Assembly (NCBI GenBank): GCA_002842435.1
Contig: PHCX01000006.1
Location: forward strand, 248,001 to 312,000
Length of the DNA stretch: 64,000 nucleotides
Direction of reading: 5' to 3'
Origin: Betaproteobacteria bacterium HGW-Betaproteobacteria-1
GTDB lineage: Bacteria > Pseudomonadota > Gammaproteobacteria > Burkholderiales > Methylophilaceae
Part shown: piece after piece, positions 9,723 through 19,430 of the stretch
Layout of the letters: the number at the start of each line of letters is the position of its first letter
How positions within the stretch are numbered: position 1 is the stretch's first letter
Position numbers and translations under genes: made by a program
Notes under the pieces: model-generated
Seen by the model: the letters and a program-made list of their open reading frames with translations, nothing else
Told to the model about the DNA's origin: nothing
Databases searched by the model: none

Positions 9723-10034
9723 ATGTCGAGATTACTGCTGTCCTTCAGTCTGATTCTTTTATCCTTCACGGCAGGTGCCGAACCCTTTGCCGAAGGTGAC
9801 TTCAATATCGGCAAAGGCATGGTCGAGAAACATTGCATCGCCTGCCATGCCGAACGCTTCGGCGGTGACGGTTCCGCCATCTATACACGCGAAAATCGCA
9901 TGGTTAAAAGCTCGCGTGGCCTGCTGGCACAGATCCGCAACTGCAACACCATGCTCGACCTGAAATGGTTCGAGGATGAAGAACTGCATGTGGCGAATTA
10001 TCTGAACAAGACCTACTACAAGTTTGAAAAATAA
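9723..10034 (+). CDS. Small periplasmic cytochrome c-like protein
   Basis: This 103-residue protein has a clear signal peptide (hydrophobic 3-17, cleavage near AGA-EP) and one heme-binding CIACH motif at about 38-42. The rest is unlike typical class I cytochromes apart from candidate axial methionines (in ENRMVKS and NTMLD). A good AGGAAA ribosome-binding site precedes the ATG. The stop is directly followed by the TTG start of rsgA. The electron partner is unknown. A heme sensor or truncated cytochrome is an alternative. Confidence 0.8.
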   Translation: MSRLLLSFSLILLSFTAGAEPFAEGDFNIGKGMVEKHCIACHAERFGGDGSAIYTRENRMVKSSRGLLAQIRNCNTMLDLKWFEDEELHVANYLNKTYYKFEK

Positions 10035-10907
10035 TTGAGCGAGACTCTGCAAGGCATCGTCACTGCCGCCTACGGCAAACGCTACGGCGTGGAACTGGAG
10101 GATGGCCGGCAGATCAGCTGCGTCACACGCGGCAAGAAAAACGACCTGGCCTGCGGCGATGTCGTGCAGGTCAAGCTCACGGACAGCCATGAGGGCGTGG
10201 TCGAAAGTTTCAATCCCCGCAGTAGCCTGCTCTACCGCAGCAATGCCTACAAAACCAAACTGCTGGCGGCCAACGTCACCCAGGTCGTCATCGTGCTGGC
10301 CACGCAACCCAGCTTCTACGAAGCGCTGCTCAATCGCTGCCTGATCGCGGCTGAAGCCGCCGGAATCGGCGTACTGATCGTGCTGAACAAATGCGATCTG
10401 GCCAAGAATGACGATGCCATGCAAGCCCTGAAGCTCTATCAGGGGCTCGGTTACCAGGTGCAGCCGCTCTCTGCCAAGCAGGACATCGAGCCGCTGAAAC
10501 AATGGCTCAAGGGCCATACCAGCGTATTGGTCGGACAATCCGGCATGGGGAAATCGACCATAGTCAATGCGCTATTGCCTGACCTGCAGGTAAGGACGCA
10601 GGAAGTCTCCACCGTGCTAGACAGCGGCAAGCACACGACAACCGCCGCCCATCTTTATCATCTGGATGAAAACAGCCATCTGATCGACTCTCCCGGTTTA
10701 CAGGAGTTCGGTTTGCACCACCTGAGTGTCGATCAACTGGAAAGGGCATTCATCGAGTTCAGGCCGTATCTGGGCAAATGCCGCTTCAACAATTGCAGGC
10801 ATCTGAAAGAACCGGATTGTGCCGTGATCCAAGCGACAGAGTCTGGACAGATCGCCCCACTGAGATTAGCCTGTTATCAGGACTTGTTTGGTGAAATTGG
10901 CTCATGA
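10035..10907 (+). CDS. rsgA: Ribosome small-subunit GTPase RsgA
   Basis: RsgA is a circularly permuted GTPase that acts in late 30S maturation. The 290 residues show an N-terminal OB fold, then the permuted G-motif order: G4 NKCD (about 117), G1 GQSGMGKST (about 168), G3 DSPG (about 218). A C-terminal zinc site CRFNNCRHLKEPDC closes the protein. The start is TTG immediately after the cytochrome stop, which suggests coupled translation. Its end overlaps the next gene as ATGA. Confidence 0.95.
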   Translation: MSETLQGIVTAAYGKRYGVELEDGRQISCVTRGKKNDLACGDVVQVKLTDSHEGVVESFNPRSSLLYRSNAYKTKLLAANVTQVVIVLATQPSFYEALLNRCLIAAEAAGIGVLIVLNKCDLAKNDDAMQALKLYQGLGYQVQPLSAKQDIEPLKQWLKGHTSVLVGQSGMGKSTIVNALLPDLQVRTQEVSTVLDSGKHTTTAAHLYHLDENSHLIDSPGLQEFGLHHLSVDQLERAFIEFRPYLGKCRFNNCRHLKEPDCAVIQATESGQIAPLRLACYQDLFGEIGS

Positions 10908-11827
10908 GCACAGCACTGATCTCACATCCGGATACCCTGTTACACGTAATGGATGGCTCCCATCCGGAATCACCGGCACGCATCACGACTATCCACAATG
11001 CATTAAAGACTGCCGGCATCGACCGGCAACTCAAGCATTACGAGGCACCTGCAGCCACTGATCAGCAACTCACACGCGTCCACAGCAAGGCCTATGTCGA
11101 GCAGATCCGGCACCTGTCGCCGAAGGCAGGCCTGGTCAGACTGGACGCCGACACCGCCATGGGTCCGATGTCATTATCGGCAGCCCTGCATGCCAGCGGC
11201 GCCAATATCCTGGCAACGGATCTGGTCATGAGCGGCAAGATGAAGAATGCCTTCTGCTGCATCCGCCCGCCCGGCCATCATGCGCACAAGGCCAGAGCCG
11301 CTGGATTCTGCATCTTCAATCATGTCGCAGTGGGTGTTGCGCATGCCCTGGAGCAGCACAAAATCGAGCGCGTGGCTGTCATCGACTTCGATGTGCACCA
11401 TGGCGATGGTACGGAGGATATCTTCAAGGAAGATCCACGTGTCATGCTCTGCTCCACCTTTCAGCACCCCTTCTATCCGGGAACCGGTGCAAGCAGCAGG
11501 ACAGATCACATGATCAATGTACCGCTCAAGGCAGGCACCGATGGACAGGGTTTCCGTCAGGCAGTGACGGCGGAATTCGCGCCGGCACTGGAACGCTTCA
11601 AGCCGCAGTTCATTTTCATCTCGGCCGGTTTTGATGCCCACGCGGAAGACCCGCTGGCGCAACTAGGGCTACTCAGGGAAGACTATGTCTGGATGACTGA
11701 ATTCGTCATGGATATCGCCGCCCGTCATGCCAGCGGCCGAATCGTCTCATCGCTTGAAGGCGGCTACCACCTGCCGGCGCTGGCAGAAAGCGCTACCGCG
11801 CATATCAGGGCGATGGCAAATCTATAG
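10904..11827 (+). CDS. Histone-deacetylase-family hydrolase
   Basis: This is a zinc-dependent deacetylase of the arginase/HDAC fold. The 307 residues hold the active-site motif RPPGHHA (about 121-127) and the metal-binding DFDVHHGDGTEDIF (about 164-177), then FISAGFDAHAEDPL and the C-terminal LEGGY. Bacterial relatives include acetoin-utilisation proteins and polyamine deacetylases; the natural substrate is not evident. The ATG overlaps the rsgA stop by ATGA. Confidence 0.88.
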   Translation: MSTALISHPDTLLHVMDGSHPESPARITTIHNALKTAGIDRQLKHYEAPAATDQQLTRVHSKAYVEQIRHLSPKAGLVRLDADTAMGPMSLSAALHASGANILATDLVMSGKMKNAFCCIRPPGHHAHKARAAGFCIFNHVAVGVAHALEQHKIERVAVIDFDVHHGDGTEDIFKEDPRVMLCSTFQHPFYPGTGASSRTDHMINVPLKAGTDGQGFRQAVTAEFAPALERFKPQFIFISAGFDAHAEDPLAQLGLLREDYVWMTEFVMDIAARHASGRIVSSLEGGYHLPALAESATAHIRAMANL

Positions 11828-11890
11828 CAGATTTCAAGTGATTCCGGCTTGCATCGCCCTCTTCCGGCGCTACTGATATAATCCATCCCC

Positions 11891-12331
11891 ATGCAAATCA
11901 CCACACGCCTCGAATTTGATGCCGGCCATCGCATCCCCTGCCACAAAAGCCAGTGCAGGAACCTGCACGGCCATCGTTACGCGATTGAAATTACACTCTC
12001 CGGGGATATCATCCAGCGAGAAGATACTTCGGACAACGGCATGGTGATGGATTTTTCCGACGTCAAGGCCATCGCACGGCGTGCTGTGGTCGATGTCTGG
12101 GATCATGCCTTCCTGGTCTACAAGAACGACAGCGTCGTTCTGGATTTCCTCAAGAGCCTGCCGGACCACAAGACGGTCATCATGAACAGCGTTCCGACAG
12201 CCGAGAACATGGCGGCCGAGGCGTTCCGCATCCTGAAGTCGGAATATCAGGACGCCTACGGCAACCATCTGAAGCTGGAACGTGTGCGCTTGTATGAAAC
12301 GCCTAATAGCTGGGCTGATGCACTAAGCTGA
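11891..12331 (+). CDS. queD: 6-carboxy-5,6,7,8-tetrahydropterin synthase
   Basis: QueD converts 7,8-dihydroneopterin triphosphate to 6-carboxytetrahydropterin for queuosine synthesis. The 146 residues carry zinc ligands His13, His26 and His28 (DAGHR and LHGH) and the catalytic cysteine Cys22 between them. The final NSWADAL is common in the family. A pteridine branch linked to methanopterin is conceivable in this organism, but the gene is far from the C1 genes, so queuosine is the simpler reading. Confidence 0.9.
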   Translation: MQITTRLEFDAGHRIPCHKSQCRNLHGHRYAIEITLSGDIIQREDTSDNGMVMDFSDVKAIARRAVVDVWDHAFLVYKNDSVVLDFLKSLPDHKTVIMNSVPTAENMAAEAFRILKSEYQDAYGNHLKLERVRLYETPNSWADALS

Positions 12332-12383
12332 ATCTTTCAGCACTGAACCCTTTAGCCCCGGCAAAGCAAAACCCGAATCACTC

Positions 12384-13070
12384 CTATCCACGCCAAACGC
12401 ATTTGCCGGACTTTTCCAGTGCGGCAAGATATTCCTCATGCGCGCTTATCTCTTCGGCACCAGCCTCAATCACCGGCAACGACTTGCCTGATGCTGCGGC
12501 ATTGAATTCCATGCCGGACTCAACATCATCCAGCAAGTCCATCATCAGCGTCTCCTGACCGCGGGTCATCGCCATATAGACGTCAGCCAGCAACTCGGCA
12601 TCCAGCAGAGCACCATGCAGGGTCCGCTTGGAGTTATCTATACCGAAGTGGCGACACAGTGCATCCAGATTGTTACGCTGCCCCGGACGGCTATCCTTGG
12701 CCATCTTCAGTGTATCTATCACACTGTTACAGACAGATTCGAGATCGGGCCTGTCGATTCTGCCCAATTCTGCATTAAGAAAGCCCACGTCGAACGGTGC
12801 ATTGTGAATGATCAGTTCCGCATCGGCGACGAACTGCAGAAAATCATCAGCCACATCAGAAAATCGCGGCTTGTCCTGCAGAAACTCCAGCGTAATGCCA
12901 TGTACTTCCTGCGCACCCTGGTCGATCTCGCGATCCGGGTTCAGGTAAACGTGAAAGTGATTCTTGGTCAATCGGCGATTGATGGCCTCGACTGCGGCAA
13001 TTTCGATGATACGGTGCCCCTGAGAAGGTGACAGGCCGGTCGTTTCAGTATCGAGAAAAATCTGTCTCAT
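12384..13070 (-). CDS. dnaQ: DNA polymerase III epsilon subunit (proofreading exonuclease)
   Basis: Epsilon is the 3'-5' exonuclease of the replicative polymerase. The 228 residues show the DEDDh motifs: FLDTETTGL near the start, HNAPFDVGFLNAEL in the middle, and HGALLDAELLADVY toward the end. The C-terminal part that binds the alpha subunit is present. The dnaQ-rnhA-methyltransferase/gloB arrangement matches the E. coli dnaQ-rnhA-yafS-gloB region. Confidence 0.96.
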   Translation of the reverse strand: MRQIFLDTETTGLSPSQGHRIIEIAAVEAINRRLTKNHFHVYLNPDREIDQGAQEVHGITLEFLQDKPRFSDVADDFLQFVADAELIIHNAPFDVGFLNAELGRIDRPDLESVCNSVIDTLKMAKDSRPGQRNNLDALCRHFGIDNSKRTLHGALLDAELLADVYMAMTRGQETLMMDLLDDVESGMEFNAAASGKSLPVIEAGAEEISAHEEYLAALEKSGKCVWRG

Positions 13071-13111
13071 CGTGCTTTCCTGTTCATGCTTTCCTATTAT
13101 TGACCATCCTG

Positions 13112-13564
13112 TTATTGCTTGCCATTCATGAAAGGCTCCGCCCCTCTATTCGCCAGGGCGTCGGCGCGCTCGTTGCCGGCATGCCCCGCATGTCCCTTGA
13201 CCCAGACCCATTCGATATCATGCAACTGCACCAGTTTGTCCAGATGCTTCCACAGGTCATCGTTCTTGACCGGCTTCTTGTCGCTGGTTTTCCAGCCTCG
13301 CTGCTTCCAGCCATGAATCCACTCGGTCATACCCTTCTGCACGTAAACAGAATCCGTATAAATCCTGACCTGACAGGCACGTTTCAGTGCTTCCAGCGCC
13401 TTGATCACGGCCATCATCTCCATACGGTTATTGGTCGTCAGTGGCTCACCGCCACATAATTCGGTCTCGTGATCCCCATAGGCCAGCCACGCTCCCCATC
13501 CGCCGGGGCCAGGATTACCCTTGCAGGCACCGTCGGTATGTATCTCCACAATATCCTTGCTCAC
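13112..13564 (-). CDS. rnhA: Ribonuclease HI
   Basis: RNase HI cuts RNA in RNA-DNA hybrids. The 150 residues include all catalytic motifs: [15 protein letters not shown] (first Asp), [10 protein letters not shown] (Glu), [10 protein letters not shown] (Asp), and the basic-handle plus [17 protein letters not shown] (last Asp). It is 4 bases after the methyltransferase gene and 41 bases before dnaQ on the same strand. Confidence 0.97.
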   Translation of the reverse strand: MSKDIVEIHTDGACKGNPGPGGWGAWLAYGDHETELCGGEPLTTNNRMEMMAVIKALEALKRACQVRIYTDSVYVQKGMTEWIHGWKQRGWKTSDKKPVKNDDLWKHLDKLVQLHDIEWVWVKGHAGHAGNERADALANRGAEPFMNGKQ

Positions 13565-13568
13565 TTGC

Positions 13569-14324
13569 TTACTGTTTACCTTTCTGTTTATTGTGTTGTG
13601 TCGGTTGCGTGCGTGTAGGCGCCACCACCAAGTTCTTCAAACGATTTTGCTGACGTCCGGGCCGCCGTATCACCCGCATGCCGAGGACGCGCTTTCTGGC
13701 CACGATGAAATAAATGCCGCCTACCACCGGCCACCAGCGGTTGCCAATCCTGTCCATGAACTGGCAGCGCTTGAGCCAGGTCGGATTGCTGAATGGCAAT
13801 TTGTAACAGGCCATTTTCACTTCCACGATTTCAAGGTCCAGCAACTCGAGCCAATCCCGGATTCTGGGCAAGGAGAAAAAAGTGCCCTGCCAGGGATAGC
13901 CTTTACGTCCGGCCGCCATGCGCTTCAAACCCCAGGCGCTGAATGGATTGAAACCGCTGATAATGATGTGGCCTTCAGGGACCAGCACCCTCCCGGCTTC
14001 GCGCAAGGTCTGATGTGGATCGTCGCTGAACTCCAGCATATGCGGCAGCAACAAAAGATCGATACTACTGGTCTGAAACGGCAGTTGCATCGACTGACAC
14101 CGAACTACGCCAGCAGCGACATCTGCCCTCAGCGAGAACGGCATGCGGGAACTCTGCAGCAAATCCATCTGCAACATGCCGAGCTGTACTGCATTGAAGC
14201 CGAAGATATCGGTCACCGCCGCATCATAAAGCGCCTGCTCTTTAAGCTGCAGATAGGCACCGAGCGGCGATGTCAGCCAGGATTGCTGATCATGAAACAA
14301 GAGACAACCCCATTTTATGGACAC
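13569..14324 (-). CDS. Class I SAM-dependent methyltransferase (YafS-like)
   Basis: This 251-residue protein has a Methyltransf_11-type core: [19 protein letters not shown] (motif II region, about 90), a [19 protein letters not shown] segment (motif III region, about 115), and a basic C-terminal tail. The glycine-rich SAM motif I is weak. It lies between gloB and rnhA, as does E. coli yafS, whose role is not established. The start is GTG at 14324; the gene is divergent from gloB with a 32-bp gap. Confidence 0.75.
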   Translation of the reverse strand: MSIKWGCLLFHDQQSWLTSPLGAYLQLKEQALYDAAVTDIFGFNAVQLGMLQMDLLQSSRMPFSLRADVAAGVVRCQSMQLPFQTSSIDLLLLPHMLEFSDDPHQTLREAGRVLVPEGHIIISGFNPFSAWGLKRMAAGRKGYPWQGTFFSLPRIRDWLELLDLEIVEVKMACYKLPFSNPTWLKRCQFMDRIGNRWWPVVGGIYFIVARKRVLGMRVIRRPGRQQNRLKNLVVAPTRTQPTQHNKQKGKQ

Positions 14325-14356
14325 GAAGCAATGCGAAGACTGTTATATTTGATGCC

Positions 14357-15112
14357 ATGTTAGAGATTCTACCAATCCCGGCATTCAAGGATAACTATAT
14401 TTGGTTAATTAATGACGGCAGGCATGCTGTGGTCGTTGATCCCGGCGACGCCGGCCCGGTGATTCGGCAGCTTGAACAAACCGGGCTCACACTTGAAGCC
14501 ATCCTCATAACGCATCATTGTCATGACCATATCGACGGCGTTGTCGAACTGATCTCGAAATATCCGGCCCCAGTCTATGCCCCGGCCAAGGAATCTTACG
14601 ATTTTCCCCATATCCCGGTAGCTGATGGCGAACTGATTACACTCACAGAAACCGGCCTGAAACTTACCGTGATGGAGCTTCCAGGCCATACACTGGGTCA
14701 CATCGCCTATTTCGATTACCCTTTTCTGTTTTGTGGTGACACCTTGTTCTCCTGCGGCTGTGGCCGATTGCATGAAGGTACAGCCGAACAGATGTACCAA
14801 TCCCTGCAGCGGCTGGCTCAGCTACCGGCAGATACCCGGGTTTATTGCGCGCATGAATACACCCTGAACAATCTGGCATTTGCCCTGGAACTGGAACCGG
14901 GCAACATGGCACTGCACAAGCGCCAGCAGGAAGTCATCAAGCTACGAACAGCAGGACTGCCCAGCCTGCCGACGACCATCGGCCTGGAGCTGGCGACCAA
15001 CCCCTTCCTGCGCAGCGACAGCACAACCATCAAACTGTCGCTCAATCTGGAGAAAAACACAGCGCCAGTCGAAGTTTTCCGAATATTACGGGAAATGAAA
15101 AATGATTATTAA
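14357..15112 (+). CDS. gloB: Hydroxyacylglutathione hydrolase (glyoxalase II)
   Basis: GloB hydrolyses S-lactoylglutathione to D-lactate and glutathione. With the start at 14357 it has 251 residues, the family size, beginning MLEILPIPAFKDNYIW. The metallo-beta-lactamase motif THHCHDHIDG (about 55-64) supplies the binuclear metal site, and HTLGHIAYF and CAHEYTL give further ligands. An upstream extension to 14270 would overlap the divergent methyltransferase and is rejected. Confidence 0.95.
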   Translation: MLEILPIPAFKDNYIWLINDGRHAVVVDPGDAGPVIRQLEQTGLTLEAILITHHCHDHIDGVVELISKYPAPVYAPAKESYDFPHIPVADGELITLTETGLKLTVMELPGHTLGHIAYFDYPFLFCGDTLFSCGCGRLHEGTAEQMYQSLQRLAQLPADTRVYCAHEYTLNNLAFALELEPGNMALHKRQQEVIKLRTAGLPSLPTTIGLELATNPFLRSDSTTIKLSLNLEKNTAPVEVFRILREMKNDY

Positions 15113-15213
15113 TCATTATGTTATGTACAATTTAAAACAAAATGCTTTTGCTTGACGCTTATGCATGCATTTCGTTACCATCTACCAGACTTTTAATTGA
15201 CCGACACTGCCAC

Positions 15214-16659
15214 ATGCCAGCCAAGCTGCTACTGATTTCAGCCACCTTTTTTCTTGCAGCCGCACCAAGCTTTGCGGCAACAGAACTTCATGTGGACGAG
15301 CCGGCAGCAACCATCACCGACACACAGGAACAGGTCACCAATGCAGCAGGCATCGTGCTGGAATTCGAGCCATTGATGCAATTCGAGGAAGAGGACATCT
15401 GGCAGCGTATCACGGAGGGTTTCCAGCTGGCAGCGTTCGATTCCCCACTGACGCAAAAGCACGAAACCTGGTACGCCTCACGCCCGGACTATATGCAGCG
15501 CATGATTGCGCGTAGCGAGCGTTATCTGCATTTCATCGTCGAAGAAGTGGAAAAACGCAACATGCCCGGCGAAATCGCCTTGTTGCCGATGATAGAAAGC
15601 GGGTTCAATCCCCAAGCGCTGTCACGCAGCCGTGCAGCCGGCATCTGGCAATTCATGCCGGTGACGGGCAAGCATTTCGGGCTGGAACAGAACTGGTGGG
15701 CCGATCATCGCAAAAATGTCACGGCAGCTACACATGCAGCACTGGACTATCTGCAAAAACTGCACCTGATGTTCGGTAGCTGGGATCTGGCACTGGCAGC
15801 CTACAACGCTGGCGAAGGCACGGTCAGACGCGCGATGGAGAAGAACCGTGCGCAAGGACTGCCAACTGACTATGCCAACTTGGCATTATCGGAAGAGACC
15901 AGAAACTACGTGCCAAAACTGCAGGCCATGAAAAATCTCATCAGCGACCCGGAACGTTACGGCCTGACAATCGAAAGCATCCCCAACGAACCCTATTTCA
16001 CCAAAGTTTCCGCACCACAACAGATCGACACGGAACTGGCCGCCAGCCTGGCAGGCATCCCGCATGAAGAGTTCATCGCACTCAACCCCGAACATAACCG
16101 TCCCGTGATTACAGCCAAAGCCGGCAATAACCATGAAATCCTGCTGCCGGTCGAAGCCGCAGACATCTTCCTCAGCAATCTTTCCAGCTACGAGCAACCC
16201 CTCGTCACCTGGCAGACCTATCATGCGAAACGGGGAGAGAAAGTCGACAAGATCGCACAAAAATTCGGCATCAGTACCGCTGAATTCCGTAGCGTCAACA
16301 GCCTGCCCGGCAGCAAGGCATTAGCGGAAAACAGACTGGTTCTTGTTCCGGCAAAGCACACAAGCCAGGACCAACCCTCTGCACTGGATAAAAACCGGAT
16401 TGAATTGCTGAATGCCAGCCACCATACGGAACTCAATGCCAAACAGGCTATCAGACACGAGGTTGCAGCGAACGAAACCCTGTATGCGATTGCCTTGCGC
16501 TATGGCGTCACCGTCAAGCAGATCATGCAGAGCAATCAGTTAAAAAACAGTCGGCTGAAGATCGGGCAGGTACTGGTGATTCCGGCAGGTGGCAGGACAT
16601 CGATACAGAAGCAGGCTGCGAACAAAGACCAAACACTCATAGCATTGGCGAACCATTGA
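15214..16659 (+). CDS. mltD: Membrane-bound lytic murein transglycosylase D
   Basis: MltD cleaves peptidoglycan glycan strands to anhydro-muropeptides. Started at 15214, it has 481 residues with a signal peptide (MPAKLLLISATFFLAAAPSF). An SLT domain follows around 95-230, with the catalytic Glu in LPMIESGFNP and the GIWQFMP and ALAAYNAGEG motifs. Two LysM-like domains end the protein, the last being ETLYAIALRYGVTVKQI. There is no lipobox, unlike E. coli MltD. Upstream in-frame starts to 15142 give no signal peptide at the N-terminus, so 15214 is preferred despite a weak ribosome-binding site. Confidence 0.9.
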   Translation: MPAKLLLISATFFLAAAPSFAATELHVDEPAATITDTQEQVTNAAGIVLEFEPLMQFEEEDIWQRITEGFQLAAFDSPLTQKHETWYASRPDYMQRMIARSERYLHFIVEEVEKRNMPGEIALLPMIESGFNPQALSRSRAAGIWQFMPVTGKHFGLEQNWWADHRKNVTAATHAALDYLQKLHLMFGSWDLALAAYNAGEGTVRRAMEKNRAQGLPTDYANLALSEETRNYVPKLQAMKNLISDPERYGLTIESIPNEPYFTKVSAPQQIDTELAASLAGIPHEEFIALNPEHNRPVITAKAGNNHEILLPVEAADIFLSNLSSYEQPLVTWQTYHAKRGEKVDKIAQKFGISTAEFRSVNSLPGSKALAENRLVLVPAKHTSQDQPSALDKNRIELLNASHHTELNAKQAIRHEVAANETLYAIALRYGVTVKQIMQSNQLKNSRLKIGQVLVIPAGGRTSIQKQAANKDQTLIALANH

Positions 16660-16700
16660 ACAATCGCAATCCAACTTACCTGTCATCAGTAAATGTTTTT

Positions 16701-16732
16701 TTGTCTGTTCATGCTGAAATAGTCACAGACAA
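16701..16732. promoter_or_regulatory. Inverted repeat upstream of the peptide transporter
   Basis: TTGTCTGT (16701-16708) and ACAGACAA (16725-16732) form a perfect 8-bp inverted repeat with a 16-base gap, 34 bases before the substrate-binding lipoprotein gene. It could be an operator for the transporter or a hairpin at the 3' end of mltD mRNA. Confidence 0.35.
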
Positions 16733-16765
16733 TCGTCACGTTACCTTCTAAGTAAGCGCCAGATC

Positions 16766-18406
16766 ATGCCGTTCAATCGTTTGTTTTACCTTGCCATCTT
16801 CAGCCTGCTTGCGGGATGTGGTGAGCCGCAACAAAGTGCGAACGTCGATTATGAGCAAGTCTATCCAGCCGTCACCGGCGGCAACATGATCAATGCCATG
16901 ACAGGAGAACCCAGCGGACTGATTCCCATGATCGCCGGCGAATCCGCAGCCTCCGCCATCGCCTCCAACATCTTCAACAGCCTGCTCAAATACGACAAGA
17001 ACCTGGAACTGGAAGGCGAGCTGGCAGATTCATGGACGATTGCAGCCGATCACAGAACCATCACCTTCAAACTCAAGCCTGACATGAAATGGGCAGATGG
17101 TAAACCATTGACCAGTGCCGACGTCCTTTTTACCTGGCAGTTGGTGACCGACGAGAACACACGCACACCATACGGCTCCGACTACAAACTGGTCATCAAG
17201 GCTGAAACACCGGACGCATTGACCTTCCGTGTCAGTTATCAGGAACCTTATGCTCCGGCACTGGATACCTGGGCGGGCCTGCAGATACTGCCGAAACATC
17301 TGCTGGAAGGTCAGGACATCAACACCACGACATTCGCTCGCAACCCGGTCGGCAGTCATTATTACAAACTCGAGCAATGGCGTAACGGTGAGCGCATTTC
17401 GCTGGTCAGAAACCCCCTCGCCACTCAGGGCGAGGCCAGAATCGAACGACTGGTGTCACGCTTCATCCCTGATGCCGCGTCCCAGTTCCTGGAACTGATG
17501 GCTGACAACATCGACACCATGAATCTGAACCCGATCCAGTACGCACGCATATTCCCTTCCAGGCCTGATCTGACGCAAAAGATCGGCTTGTACAAGGAGC
17601 TGGGCAACAGCTACACCTATCTCGGCTTCAACCTGAAACGCAAACCCTTCAATGACGTCCGTGTGCGTCAGGCCATCAATTATGCGATCAACAAGCAGGA
17701 ACTGATCGACGGCGTACTGCTCGGCCTCGGCGAGCCGGTCTCATCGCCCTACAAACCCGGCACACGCTGGACCAACCCGGAATTGCAGCCCTACTCCTAC
17801 GACGCACAGAAAGCCATCGCACTGCTGAAGGAAGCAGGTTATGCAGACCATGATGGCGACGGCATTCTGGACAAGGATGGCAAGCCCCTGACGTTCGAGA
17901 TGCTGACCAATCAGAACAAGCAGAGAGAGATGAGTGCAGTGCTGATTCAGCGCAGACTAAAGGAGATCGGCATCGATGCCAGAATCCGCGTGCTGGAATG
18001 GGCCAGTTTCATCGGGCGCTTCATCAAGACCGGCGAGTTTGATGCCGTGGTGCTGGGCTGGAGCCTGTCCCTGGACCCTGATCAGTACAGCATCTGGCAC
18101 TCCTCACAACAGGCACCGGGGCAATTCAATTTCATCGGTTACAGCAATCCGCAGGTCGACAGGCTGCTGGAACAAGGCCGTCTGGAACTGGATATCGAAA
18201 AACGCACAAAAATCTATCATGAATTCGCCCGCCTGCTGCAGGAAGACAGTCCCATCGTCTATCTGTATGCCGGTTACGGTCTGCCGGCGATCCACAAGCG
18301 CATCAAGGGCATTGATGATCCCGCCCCGCCCGCCGGCATCGGTCACAATTCCCATGAATGGTATATTCCACAACCCCTTCGCCGACTTGAGATAAGCGCT
18401 CAGTAA
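16766..18406 (+). CDS. Peptide ABC transporter substrate-binding lipoprotein
   Basis: This family 5 extracellular solute-binding protein (OppA/DppA type) captures peptides or similar solutes in the periplasm. The 546 residues start with a lipoprotein signal (LLAGC, lipidated Cys18). Family motifs such as SLLKYDKNLELEGELADSW and the C-terminal peptide-binding lobe follow. It is followed after 4 bases by two permease genes. The solute cannot be read from the sequence; murein peptides are possible given mltD next door, but that is speculative. Confidence 0.9.
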   Translation: MPFNRLFYLAIFSLLAGCGEPQQSANVDYEQVYPAVTGGNMINAMTGEPSGLIPMIAGESAASAIASNIFNSLLKYDKNLELEGELADSWTIAADHRTITFKLKPDMKWADGKPLTSADVLFTWQLVTDENTRTPYGSDYKLVIKAETPDALTFRVSYQEPYAPALDTWAGLQILPKHLLEGQDINTTTFARNPVGSHYYKLEQWRNGERISLVRNPLATQGEARIERLVSRFIPDAASQFLELMADNIDTMNLNPIQYARIFPSRPDLTQKIGLYKELGNSYTYLGFNLKRKPFNDVRVRQAINYAINKQELIDGVLLGLGEPVSSPYKPGTRWTNPELQPYSYDAQKAIALLKEAGYADHDGDGILDKDGKPLTFEMLTNQNKQREMSAVLIQRRLKEIGIDARIRVLEWASFIGRFIKTGEFDAVVLGWSLSLDPDQYSIWHSSQQAPGQFNFIGYSNPQVDRLLEQGRLELDIEKRTKIYHEFARLLQEDSPIVYLYAGYGLPAIHKRIKGIDDPAPPAGIGHNSHEWYIPQPLRRLEISAQ

Positions 18407-18410
18407 CATC

Positions 18411-19430
18411 ATGATCCGATACCTGTTGAACCGGCTTTTCTGGATGGTACCGCTACTGGTCGGCATCAGCCTGATCTCGTTCTTTATCATGCATCTGGCA
18501 CCGGGCGACATCACCGCCAGTGAAGCGAGTTTCGACCCCAAGGCCAGCGAAGAATCCCGACAGAAACTGCGCGAACTCTACAACCTGGACAAACCTGTCA
18601 TCGTGCAATATGGCTTGTGGCTGAAACGCATGGCCACACTGGATTTCGGCACTTCCTTTGCGAGCCATCAGCGCCCAGTGTTCTGGCAGACCACCGACGA
18701 ACAGGGCAATGTGCGCAAAGGCATGATTCAAGAGGCCCTGCCGATCACATTGCTGATCAATGTGCTCAGTCTGGTCCTGATCATCGCCGTCGCATTGCCG
18801 CTTGGAGTGATCTCGGCATTGACGCGTAACCGGGCACCGGACCGCGCCATCACCCTCTTCGTATTCATCGGCTTCGCCATCCCCGGATTCTGGCTGGCAT
18901 TGATGCTGATGTACTGGACCGGCGTAGCCAACAACTGGTTGCCGATCTCGGGCCTGCACAGCATCGGTTACGAGAACATGGGGGCGATAGCTCAGATATT
19001 CGATACGCTGAAACATCTGGTGCTGCCGGTATTCATCTCCGGCCTCAGTGGGCTTGCCGGCATTTCGTTGTTTGTCCGCAACGGCATGCTGGATGTCCTG
19101 CATCAGGATTACATCACGACCGCACGCGCCAAGGGGCTGAGCGAGAATTCAGTAGTTTACGGCCACGCGCTGCGCAACGCGTTATTGCCATTGATCACCA
19201 TTTTCGGCTTATCGATTCCCGGCCTGATCGGCGGCTCGGTGATTGCCGAATCGATCTTTGCCATCCCCGGCATGGGAAAACTGTTCTATGACGCCGTTTT
19301 GATGCGTGATTTCCCGGTCATCATGGGCATTCTGACCATAGGGGCAGCATTGACCCTGATCGGCAACCTGCTGGCCGATCTTGCCTACGCCTGGGCTGAC
19401 CCGCGCGTTCGTCGGGGAGTCATGCAATGA
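18411..19430 (+). CDS. ABC transporter permease (OppB/DppB type)
   Basis: This is the first inner-membrane permease of a peptide-type importer, 339 residues. It has an N-terminal helix (about 10-30), a periplasmic insertion, and a core of five helices. The EAA loop near residue 230 (ARAKGLSENSVVYGHALRNA) contacts the ATPase. It overlaps the next permease by 4 bases (ATGA), which implies coupled translation. Confidence 0.92.
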   Translation: MIRYLLNRLFWMVPLLVGISLISFFIMHLAPGDITASEASFDPKASEESRQKLRELYNLDKPVIVQYGLWLKRMATLDFGTSFASHQRPVFWQTTDEQGNVRKGMIQEALPITLLINVLSLVLIIAVALPLGVISALTRNRAPDRAITLFVFIGFAIPGFWLALMLMYWTGVANNWLPISGLHSIGYENMGAIAQIFDTLKHLVLPVFISGLSGLAGISLFVRNGMLDVLHQDYITTARAKGLSENSVVYGHALRNALLPLITIFGLSIPGLIGGSVIAESIFAIPGMGKLFYDAVLMRDFPVIMGILTIGAALTLIGNLLADLAYAWADPRVRRGVMQ